Of a DNA stretch of 64,000 nt, positions 55,640 through 64,000 are shown piece after piece. The translations under genes were made by a program, and so were the position numbers. How positions within the stretch are numbered: position 1 is the first letter of the stretch; the number at the start of each line of letters is the position of its first letter. Under the pieces are notes generated by a model that did not search any database, was not told the origin of the DNA, and saw only the letters and a program-made list of their open reading frames with translations. Source of the DNA: Linanthus parryae (taxonomy: Eukaryota > Streptophyta > Magnoliopsida > Ericales > Polemoniaceae); NCBI GenBank assembly GCA_023055425.1, contig JALGPY010000002.1:157677345-157741344 (forward strand), in the 5' to 3' direction.

Positions 55640-56490
55640 GATCTCTCTCTGTTGTAGTCCCTGTTACCAGAGTTCCTTTTCTTCTTGAGAATCCTGGCCA
55701 AGGCCTTGGAGATCAATGCTAAGGCCTCTTCATCATCATGCTCATATTCAGTCTCAAGGATTTGAAATTTTTCATTGTCTTTAGCCTTGAGTGCTAAGTT
55801 CTTTATTTTTTCACTCAGATCACCTTCTACATCCTTCATAGACATTTCATGAGTGAGCAGCCTTCCTTGTAGATCATCTAGCTGAAGGAGACTTAAATCC
55901 TGAGCTTCCTCAATAGATGTTGTCTTTGGCTCCCACTTGGCTCCTGACAAGCTTCTCAGAATTTTCTTGACTTTTTCTTCATTTGAAAACTTCTTTCCCA
56001 AAGACTCCAAGTTATTCACCACATCAGTGAATCTTTTGAACATCTTCTTAATGGTCTCATCTGAGTTCATCTTAAACAGCTCATATTGCCTCAGAAGTAT
56101 GTTAGTTTTGGTGTGTTTAACCTGGCTTTTCCCTTCATATGTCACAACAAGTTTGTCCCATACTTCTTTGGAACTTTTGCAATTTGACACTCTGTTGAAC
56201 TCATATGCATTAAGAGCACAGTATAACAGATTCATAGCCTTGTAATTTTTTGATACCTTTTCCAGTTCACTAACTGAGAGATTTTCCTCAGACTTAATGC
56301 ATCTGACTCCATCAATAGTAGTGTAATACTTATGAGGACCATTCTGAACTATTGACCACAGTTCCATGTCTTGATCTATGACGAACATCTTCATCAATGC
56401 CTTCCATTGCATGAAGTTATCACCACAGAACAATGGAGGTCTGTTTGCTTCTCTTCCTTATGAGAATCCACCATCTCCTACATTACTCAT
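55640..56490 (-). pseudogene. Element D gag, N-terminal part
   Basis: SIRE-type Gag. The ATG at 56490 starts MSNVGDGGFS, then a TAA at about 56460; the frame continues open from 56433 with LFCGDNFMQWKALMKMF, VSKNYKAMNLLYCALN, EVWDKLVVTYEGKSQVK, SDETIKKMFKRFTDVVN and EEALALISKALARILKKK. It is cut at 55640 by element G. Removing one GTCTT copy joins it in frame to 34326, where gag continues with the first zinc knuckle. Only the early TAA damages this half. Confidence 0.9.
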
Positions 56491-56520
56491 AGTCAAAAGA
56501 TTTTTAGATCTATATTAGTG

Positions 56521-56538
56521 ACCCAAGCTCTGATACCA
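56521..56538 (-). other. Primer-binding site of element D (initiator tRNA-Met)
   Basis: Minus-strand TGGTATCAGAGCTTGGGT, two bases from the LTR end at 56541. Confidence 0.9.
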
Positions 56539-56540
56539 AT

Positions 56541-58031
56541 TGAAAGTGTGTAATATAGACTAAAAACAGGACCTGAATACTCTAGAAGGGGGGGGGGGTT
56601 GAATAGAGTATTGAAACTTTTTGCTAAACACAGAATTTTAACTAATTAACTATGTGAGAAACTCAAATATCAAGGCCTAGAGATTTTAGAAAAAACAGTC
56701 AGAAACTTTCAAAGGCAAATAGAAAGCTTCAAGGCCTTGAACTTCAACCAGTTCCGAACAGTTTATAAACCCTAGTTTGATTTGAGTTGTGTGCAACAGA
56801 AAATAACAACACTGTAAAGTAAAGAACACAAGGTAATTTACAAAGTTCAGTCCCAATGGACCTAATCACTGCTTGAGGGATCTAATCCCACCTGAATTGG
56901 GAAAACACTTCTTATTACTCACACAGAAACAGCCTCAGATCTTCAAGCCTAAGTGATTTCCCTTACACCTATACAGCTTGTTGTTCCAAACCTATCTAGT
57001 ATTAGCTACTACTTGTTGAGCTAACAAGAACCTCTTGTTGTTCACTTGAACAACTAACCACTAGGTTTAGTGAGGTTTTAGATATACAAAAGATAAGCAT
57101 ATTACAAAACAGAAATACACAGTAGAAGAATAAGCTTGTGAAGGCCTGGATGTGTTCTTCTGGAAACTCGAATGATTGATATTCTTAAAGTTGGAATTGA
57201 ATCATGAATGTTTATGTGTTTGAATGATTGATCTCCCACGAATATTCCACACCTCTCTCAGTTTTCTGCAAGCCTCTATTACTTTCAAATTCAAACCAGT
57301 CTTTTATCTACTCACTGCAACTGAATGAGAGATTTTAGGATCTCAGTTCCTACTAATCCTCATCCTTTCCTACTGCAATTCAAACAACTCTGAGTAGATA
57401 TCCGTTGGAGTTTGTTGAGATTTCATTTGCACGTTTAACAAACCTGCAACAACATTAAAACATAGCAACGACAAAATCCAGAAATATAACAGCACTAAGT
57501 CTGTTTGGATTTCCAGTTTCTGAATAAAAACTGGATGAGTGAATAAAACAATAATCTGATTAAATTCTGAAACATATAACTCATGATAAACTAATTTAAG
57601 ACTCTTAGAAGTCATTAAACAATCACAATAATAAAGATCAAAACCTGCAAGAAAGAATCAAATTAACTCTGTAAAGATGTCAGCAGCTCAAGGCACATCT
57701 CAAGGCCTTGAAGCTCTGAACATGCTTCACAGTTTTTCAATGTTGAAACCAGAAACCTATGATTCTCTCTGATCAGGATATCTGCAATTGTGTTAGATAT
57801 ATAGAGAATATAAAACATAGGTATTTGCAGCAAATCTCTGATCTTAATTATCAGATAGCCAATCTGCAACACAAGATTGTAAGAACATTCAGCATAATAA
57901 AGCTACTCTCAAGGCTTTGAAGCACTGCTAAGTATCTCAAGGCCTTGGAGCCTCAGATATACTTTGTCTTTGTCTTTCATCACTCAAATCAGTTACTTCT
58001 CAAAACACACTTAAAGTTTTTTGAGTCCACA
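56541..58031 (-). repeat. Element D 5' LTR (1491 bp)
   Basis: Plus-strand ends TGAAAGTGTG and GAGTCCACA. Followed by AAGAG (58032-58036), the second target copy. About 5% different from 26195-27678 over the stretch compared. Confidence 0.92.
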
Positions 58032-58036
58032 AAGAG

Positions 58037-59188
58037 ATTTTTTTACCATGTCTTCAATTGGCTTCTCAGTGGAATGGTCATCTTGATGTCCAGCCATTAA
58101 ACATAGATTGGCTTGCTCATCATCAGAGTCTGAGTCTGAAGAGTCTGAGTCACTCCATGAGGCCACCATTGCTTTCTTCCTTCTGTTGTCATTTTCCTTC
58201 TTTGAAAATTGTCTGTTCTTTTTCTTTTGAGGACAATCTCTCACCAAGTTATTTGCATCTCCACATTCATAGCAATTCATAACTTTAGATTTATGTGATT
58301 GTGAAGAAGACTTACCTTTCTAATCCTTGCTCGTTGAGCATCTGAACTTTTCTTTGTTGTAATCTTTGTTACCAGAGTTCCTCTTTTTCTTGAGAATTCT
58401 AGTCAAGGCTTTGGAAATCAAGGCTAAGGCTTCCTCATCAACATCATCTTCCTCTGGTTCAAGGCTTAGGTATTTTTCATTGTCTTTTGCCTTGAGTTCT
58501 GGATTCTTTATGTTGTCACTCAGTTCACCATCAACCTCCTTCATAGAGATCTCATGAGTGAGTAAATTTCCTTGTAGATCATCTAGTTCCAGAATGCTTA
58601 AATCCCGAGCTTCTTCAATGGAAGTAGCTTTAGGCTCCCATTTGGCTTTAGGCAGGTTTCTGAGAATCTTCCTGACTTTTTCTGCATTTGAGAATACTTT
58701 TCCCAAAGATTCCAATTTGTTCAAAATATTTGTAAACCTTTTGAACATATCTTTGATGGACTCATCAGAGTTCATATTAAACAGTTCATAGTGTCTCAAA
58801 AGGATATTGATTTTTGTCTGCATGACTAGACTAGTTCCTTCATAGGTAACAGTCAACTTATCCCAGATCTCCTTTGCATTCTTGCAATATTCTTTTGAAC
58901 TCATCTGCACTAAGAGCACAATATAAGAAGTCCAAAGCTTTGTAATTTTTTGATACCTTTTCCATTTCAGTAACTGAAAGATTTTCATCAAATTTTACAG
59001 TTCTAACACTTTCACAATAGTTTAGAATAGGTTTGGCCCATTCAAAATAATAGACCATAGTTCCATGTCCTGATCTATGATGAACATTTTCATCAATGCC
59101 TTCCAATGCACAAAGTTATCACCAAAGAATAATGGAGGTCTATTAGATTCCCTTCCCTGTGAGAATCCTCCTTCACCTACAAACTCAT
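58037..59188 (-). pseudogene. Element C gag, N-terminal part
   Basis: SIRE-type Gag. The ATG at 59188 is followed at once by a stop and a frame change. The main frame reads from 58991 with LSADEF, AKEIWDKLTVTYEGTS, SDESIKDMFKRFTNILN, KAKWEPKATSIEEARD and EEALALISKALTRILKKK, to a TAG at 58320 and on to the zinc knuckle CYECGDANNLVRDC near 58270, in which the His of CCHC is Asn. A Ser/Asp-rich stretch follows, then an A7 run (58044-58038). Element D entered beside this run at 58036. The rest of gag resumes at 26194. Confidence 0.87.
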
Positions 59189-59220
59189 TGTCACAAGATT
59201 TTTATATCTGTAAACTGTGA

Positions 59221-59238
59221 CCCAAAGCTCTAATACCA
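59221..59238 (-). other. Primer-binding site of element C (initiator tRNA-Met, one mismatch)
   Basis: Minus-strand TGGTATTAGAGCTTTGGG, two bases from the LTR end; one C-to-T change from the canonical TGGTATCAGAGC. Confidence 0.85.
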
Positions 59239-59240
59239 AT

Positions 59241-60738
59241 TGAACGTGTGTAATGTAGGTGTAAACAGGTATAATAATACTCTAGAAGCGGGGCTGAATA
59301 GAGTATGCTAGCTTTTGCCAAAACTCAAGTTTTTGAAACTTTAGTAGAACAATTTGTTGATATCTCAAAGCTTTGAAAGAGATTTGAGAACCTTAAAGAT
59401 ATAACAGTAGTGTACAGAGGCTTCAAAGCTTTGAGACTTGGAAAGCTCCAAAGCTTTGAAACTTCCAATCTAAACTCTAAGTAAAAGCAATAAAAGTAAA
59501 TAGCAAGAACACATATATTTTACAGAGTTCAGACACAATTGGACCTAGTCTCTGCCCGAGGGATCTAATCCCTCCAATATTCAAACACAACTTCTTTTTA
59601 ATCACCCAGATTCAGCCCAAGATCTCAAGCCTAAGTGAGCTACCTTACACTTATACAGCTTGTGGTTACCAACCTATCTAGTTACAGGCTACATCCTGTT
59701 GAAACAATAAGAACCTCTTGTTGTTCACTTGAAAAACCAAACTACTAAGTTTAGTGAGGTTTTTTGAGATGAAGAATAAATGATACAATTGAGTACAGAG
59801 AGAAGAACTCAGAAAGAATAAGCTGTTTAAAGCCTGGAAGAGTTCTTTTAGATTTGAATGATCTCCAGCCTGCTTGAATTGAATCCGTGAATGGTTTGAA
59901 GAGTTGTGTGTAATTGATCTTCCCAGACGATTTCTCTCTTCAAAATCACGACCTCTGTGTCTCTAATAAGTCTCTGCAATTCAAACTTAAGTAGCTGTTT
60001 TCAGTCTGCAACTAACTTGAGAGATTTCAGGAACATAATTCCTAAAACATCTCCTATCTCATAAGTTCCTGTTAACGGCTTAATTTGAAAACATTCATGA
60101 TTTGTTTATGGACGTTGGAGAGTCTAACAAACCTGCAAATACTTAGCAAACAAGATCATACAAATAAAAATACAATCTAGCAAAGAGATCTGCTTGAAAC
60201 AACAGCTAACCATTAAAGAGAAAATCATGCTAGACTTGTCTGATGATAATTCTGAATTAAAGTATATTCAATCTCATAAATATATCAAATAACCAATATA
60301 GATTCCACAATAATAGACAATAAACAGCATGTAACAACATCCAGGTAACATTGAATCCATCTGCACACAGAAGGATGGTTAGTAGAACTTAGCAGTAAAG
60401 AGTGAATACAATATCTCAAAGCTTTGAAGCTTTGCCTGCAAACTTCACCAGAATGTATATTGGATTTTCAATCCAACTTAATCCTGGAGTGATCATCTTA
60501 GAACATAGATTGATGAATATAATTATATAACTAAACCAATCATTATAAAAACATAACCAGAAACCTACACAAAATAGTTAGATAATACAGCATATAGGAA
60601 CTGCTACAGTAACTCAAAGCTTTGAAGCTTTGGTACTTAGAAATTTCTTATGCTTGTGTTTATGGCATTCATCATCAAGGAGCTAAGCTCTCTGCCTGTA
60701 TTTTCGTATCATAATATCCATGAGCTTCAGAGTTATCA
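59241..60738 (-). repeat. Element C 5' LTR (1498 bp)
   Basis: Plus-strand ends TGAACGTGTGTAATG and GAGTTATCA. Partner of 18633-20119; order of all blocks the same. The right flank GTTTT does not match the left flank TAATC. Confidence 0.9.
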
Positions 60739-61531
60739 GTTTTGATATATTGTCGTATTGTGTTAGGTTATTTTCTGCATTGGTGTGCACTTGTACTTTA
60801 TTGAGTCCCCTTATCCGAAACTTGTGTTTAGTCGATTTGGCCAAAGCATAAAGAGTTTGGAAAAGTGAAAAAAAAATAAAATTCCAAAAAAATCATAAAA
60901 TCTGAAAACTTTTGAGAAAGGGAAATCGAAGAGAATGAATGTGGAGAGGGCTTAATGCTAGAATTCCTTGGGAGTATGAAAATCTCAGGTGAGGTAGACG
61001 CGAGAATCTGGAGTACGAATACTTATTGGGATAATGAACATTAGAAATGCGAGTAGCTGCCCCTCAGACTGGTTATCCTTCTAGCGCTATACCATTGTCA
61101 CTTAGGTAGTCGTCAACCCTCCTCGTAGTGGCAACAAAACAGCTATGCGAGTGATTGTTATGGGGGCCTCACGTCCCGTCTCCATCTCCTAGGTCCACTA
61201 GTTACCCCTATTGATCTGTTTACCCCTTTTATTCGAAGCCTCGCCTAGGAAGCCTTTCATTGTGACTTCCATCACTTGTTAGAATGGCCCTTTCCTATGC
61301 GTCATGATAGAGGGAGTCGAGTTAGGGAGTTTCAATGAGGGTGTGCTCAATTGATACATCTTACGTGGATCTCTTACATGTCGTCTTTTGAGGGGATGTG
61401 AGGGTGAGTTAGAGACGGCAGCACACTTCGGTGTGGCTGTGAGTCGTGTCCTTACACCACGATCACATGTGGAGTGCCGTAGTGCGTGATATTTTTTACG
61501 CACGATATGGGGTGGAGTTGGTTGAGCTTAT
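60739..61531 (+). mobile_element. Athila-like internal fragment, plus orientation
   Basis: Positions 60865-61531 match the non-coding block of element F (38003-38680) in reverse complement. This therefore belongs to a separate Athila-type element pointing the other way. No LTR, priming site or ORF is present. The first 126 bp (60739-60864) match nothing else in the window. Cut on the right by element H. Its orientation is opposite to the Athila-like LTR fragment at 17545-18632, so the two are not simply the halves of one element split by C. Confidence 0.7.
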
Positions 61532-62963
61532 TGTAGGGTTTTGATTCAAGGATCGCACAACGGAAGCATAATCAAACATAAAACCATGCAAAACCCTCCA
61601 AGGATCACAAGTCAAGATGCATAACGATGGTAAAGGTTAGAAATCATAAACTCACCTTTGGGTTCTCCTTGATGACTTCAAACGCGAATAATGTCACGTT
61701 CTCTATAGTTGATCCACGCCTAGAGTTGATCCTAGATCTCCCAAACTCCTTGGTGCTAGCCCGGAATAGGAAGAGGAAGAAGGAATCATGCAAAACGAGA
61801 CCCAAAAGAGGGTCTCGGCCTCTTTTGGCCGACGGGGACGAGGGCGGCGGCAAGGGGGGCGTCGGGCCTCCTTTGTTGCTTGCTCTCTCTCCTTTTGTTC
61901 TCTCCCACTCTTGTTATGTTCACTAATGAGCATAAGTTTTTGGGAAGGAAGGAAGGAGGGTCCTTTATATAGTCCAACAACTCCTTGTTAACTACCTAAA
62001 GGACTTATTCTAGTCCAACTAGAATTCAATTTAGTCCCTTCCTTGCAAATTAGTCCCTACTAAGTTTGCAAGGGTTTGCAAAGTGATCCTTCTAATTAAT
62101 TAATCCAATTAATTAATTCCCAAATCTAGTTCAACTCTATATAGCGTGTGACCCCATAGGTTCTATCTAGTTGGTAGCAACTATTTGCTAATATGGAGCG
62201 GTCTCTAGCAAAACATCCATTCTAGCCAACTAATAGAATAGTCATCTTGACAACCTTTGTACAAGTAATTGTCTCATCCCTTTGCCTCCATATCCGGATT
62301 GGACACGAGACATACAAGTCACACTCGTATATCCAATCCATAGTTTCTCGATCCATGGGAATAGCCTTATTCGTGCAAATAACATCAATAGCCCATATTG
62401 ATTTATTTGAGTCTGGCCAGACATTCTATAAGCACTATCCCTCGAGTGGCCTAGGATATTTGTTCCCGTTATGTGTGAGGGGCAAATCCTCTCTACGTCC
62501 ACTACGATCTCTAAGCTTACTTCTCATTGTATCCAGTACACGCCTTTATAACTACCCAGTTACGGTGTAGCGTTTAACGCTACCAAGATCACAATGATCC
62601 ACAACTAGATTATCTAGTGACTTCAAGTCTAAGGATGACAATACCATTGTACCGCGAGAAGCGCTTGTGACTTAACATAACGTGTATGTAGCCTTCTCGG
62701 AGATGGGTCAATCCAGTGCAACATTCCGTAATGCACACCTATGTGTTGGATCGTGATATCTCCATATCAATCCAACCCCATACTAGTCTATAGATGATTG
62801 TCCCATTAATCATTATACTTGACTAGGGATATTTAAGATAAACAACACAATTGTAAATCTAAGGACTTCATTATATTAAATATCCAATAAATAATAAATG
62901 AATTTTCTAGCCATATACAAATTCATACTAAACTAGATTGCCTCTAGGGCATCTATTCCAACA
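61532..62963 (-). repeat. Element H 3' LTR (1432 bp)
   Basis: Plus-strand ends TGTAGGGTTTTG and TCTATTCCAACA. Aligns in reverse with both LTRs of element B. A minus-strand TATATAAA box lies at 61964-61971 in the same GGACTATATAAAGGAC context. Confidence 0.9.
61964..61971 (-). promoter_or_regulatory. TATA box in the H LTR
   Basis: TATATAAA on the minus strand in the context shared with B (6391, 13369). Confidence 0.6.
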
Positions 62964-62975
62964 GTCTCCCACTTG
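62964..62975 (-). other. Polypurine tract of element H
   Basis: Minus-strand AAGTGGGAGAC directly before the LTR start TGTTGG. Confidence 0.8.
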
Positions 62976-62977
62976 CA

Positions 62978-64000
62978 CTAGAGCCAATCTGGCGCATCTC
63001 GTATGCCCATACTCCTAGTGTGCCCTTCATGCTTCCACTGCGTGAGAGGCTTCGTAAGCGGGTCTGACAGATTATCATCTGTAGGAATCTTGCATATCCG
63101 AACGTCTCCTCTATCGATAATATCTCAAATCAGATGAAACTTCCTGAGCACGTGTTTGGACTTCTGGTGCGATCTGGGTTCCTTTGATTGCGCGATCGCC
63201 CCAGTGTTGTCACAGAACAACTCCACTGGATCCGCAATGCTAGGGACCACACCAAGTTCATAAACAAGCTTTCTGATCCAAACAGCCTCCTTTGCTGCGC
63301 CATTTGCAGCAATGTACTCAGCCTCTGTTGTAGAATCATCTACCGTCTCTTGCTTGGAACTCTTCCAGCTCACCGCTGCTCCATTCAGGCAAAACACATA
63401 TCCCGATTGTGATCTAAAGTCATCTCTGTCAGTTTGGAAGCTTGCATCAGTGTAACCCCTTACACGCAACTCTTCCTCACCGCCAAATATCAAGAAAGCA
63501 TCCTTAGTTCTTCTCAATTACTTTAGGATGTTCTTGACAGCAATCCAGTGACTCTCACCCGGATTGAATTGGTATCTGCTTGTCATACTCAAGGCATATG
63601 AAACATCTGGTCTAGTACATAACATGGCATACATGATAGATCATATGGCCGAGGCATAGGGAATCCTACTCATGCGTTCCTTCTCAATATCATTGGAAGG
63701 ACAACCACTCTTCGAAAGAGTGATTCCATGTGACATGGGCAAGAATCCCTTCTTGGAATCTTGCATGTTGAACCGCTTCAACACCTTGTCAATATATGTA
63801 CTTTGACTCAGGCCTAGCAACCTCTTAGATCTATCTCTATAGATCTTTATACCGATTATATAGGCTGCTTCCCCTAAGTCCTTCATTGAGAAACACTTTC
63901 CTAGCCAATCTTTCACAGATTGCAGCATGGGAATGTCGTTTCCAATGAGTAGTATGACATCCACATACAAGACCAGAAAAGCTACAGAGCTCCCACTAAC
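62978..64000 (-). pseudogene. Element H pol pseudogene (RT C-terminus and RNase H, partial)
   Basis: Angela-type RT and RNase H, entering from the right window edge. The RT catalytic motif near 63965 reads YVDV where active enzymes have YVDD, so the second catalytic Asp is lost. Then LGEAAYIIGIKIYRDRSK, STYIDKVLKRFNMQDSKK and PMSHGITLSK. A stop follows YASAI near 63641, another follows the NILK motif near 63520, and one follows RKFHLI at 63125. RNase H is otherwise well kept: GYTDASFQTDRDDF, VSWKSSKQETV, STTEAEYIAANGAAKEA, LFCDNTGAIAQSKEPRS. Pol ends at the TAG at 62978, beside the polypurine tract. Confidence 0.9.

Larger units (their letters stand above)
26195..58031 (-). mobile_element. 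Element D: SIRE/Maximus-type Copia element inserted in gag of C, split by element G
   Basis: Minus-strand order: 5' LTR (58031-56541), primer-binding site, gag N-terminus (56490-55640), element G, gag C-terminus and pol (34331-30313), spacer, third ORF (29873-28097), polypurine tract (27679) and 3' LTR (27678-26195). Flanked by a perfect 5-bp duplication AAGAG (26190-26194 and 58032-58036). Without G it is about 10.5 kb. LTR difference is about 5% over the 400 bp I compared. Same lineage as A and C but a distinct subfamily: it uses the AAGGCCTT rather than the AAAGCTTT form of the palindrome. Confidence 0.93.
18633..60738 (-). mobile_element. Element C: SIRE/Maximus-type Copia element, split by element D
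   Basis: Minus-strand order: 5' LTR (60738-59241), primer-binding site, gag (59188-58037), element D, then the rest of gag and pol (26194-22300), a spacer, a third ORF (21862-20481), a polypurine tract (20120) and the 3' LTR (20119-18633). Without D it is about 10.3 kb, full length for this lineage. The LTRs differ by roughly 5-6% over the 385 bp I compared by eye. The outer flanks TAATC (left) and GTTTT (right) do not match, so no target duplication is visible. All ORFs are broken. Confidence 0.9.
61532..64000 (-). mobile_element. Element H: Angela-type Copia element, 3' end only (continues past window)
   Basis: Minus strand: RT and RNase H (64000-62978), polypurine tract, 3' LTR (62963-61532). 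Same family as element B: LTR start TGTTGGAATAGATGCC, end CCCTACA, and nearly the same RT text. Left flank CTTAT (61527-61531) is one target copy; the other lies outside. Confidence 0.9.

Overview
The window is plant nuclear DNA made entirely of LTR retrotransposons inserted into one another. I see no host protein gene, tRNA, rRNA or CRISPR array. Evidence for a plant: Copia elements of the SIRE/Maximus and Angela types, a Tekay/Del-type chromovirus, Athila-like Gypsy elements, a TRIM, and primer-binding sites for plant initiator-tRNA-Met and tRNA-Asp. The nesting depth and low GC suggest pericentromeric or intergenic DNA of a repeat-rich angiosperm. I cannot name the species.

Layout. 1-517: a TRIM (minus). 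518-2377: a decayed Ty3/Gypsy gag-pro remnant (plus). 2378-17544: element A, SIRE-type (minus), its 5' part deleted, with element B (Angela-type, plus, 5420-13795) inside its third ORF. 17545-18632: an Athila-like LTR fragment. 18633-60738: element C, SIRE-type (minus). Inside C's gag lies element D (SIRE-type, minus, 26195-58031). Inside D's gag lies element G (chromovirus, minus, 34332-55634). Inside G's 3' LTR lies element F (Athila-like, minus, 35350-45046). 60739-61531: an Athila-like internal fragment (plus). 61532-64000: element H, Angela-type (minus), cut by the window end.

The nesting is supported by exact 5-bp target duplications: AAGAG for D, GTCTT for G, GTACT for F. B has a decayed one (GTCAA/ATTAA) that aligns with GTTAA in the uninterrupted homologue in D. 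F is by far the youngest: its two 1580-bp LTRs differ at one base that I could find. G, D and C show roughly 4-6% LTR differences over the stretches I compared by eye.

Nearly all coding regions are broken by stops, frameshifts and deletions. The exception is the single intact 707-codon gag-protease ORF of F, which has no reverse transcriptase or integrase, so F would need enzymes in trans. The most unusual coding feature is a leader ORF of G (52252-52881). It begins with a near-copy of the histone H3 tail and carries three tandem 11-residue repeats that each look like a SUMO-interacting motif, followed by an acidic tail. Other signals not explained by standard LTR-element anatomy are a palindrome family (TCAAAGCTTTGA / TCAAGGCCTTGA) spread through the SIRE elements, four tightly packed palindromes in F, and a shared A7 run at a gag reading-frame break in both C and D.
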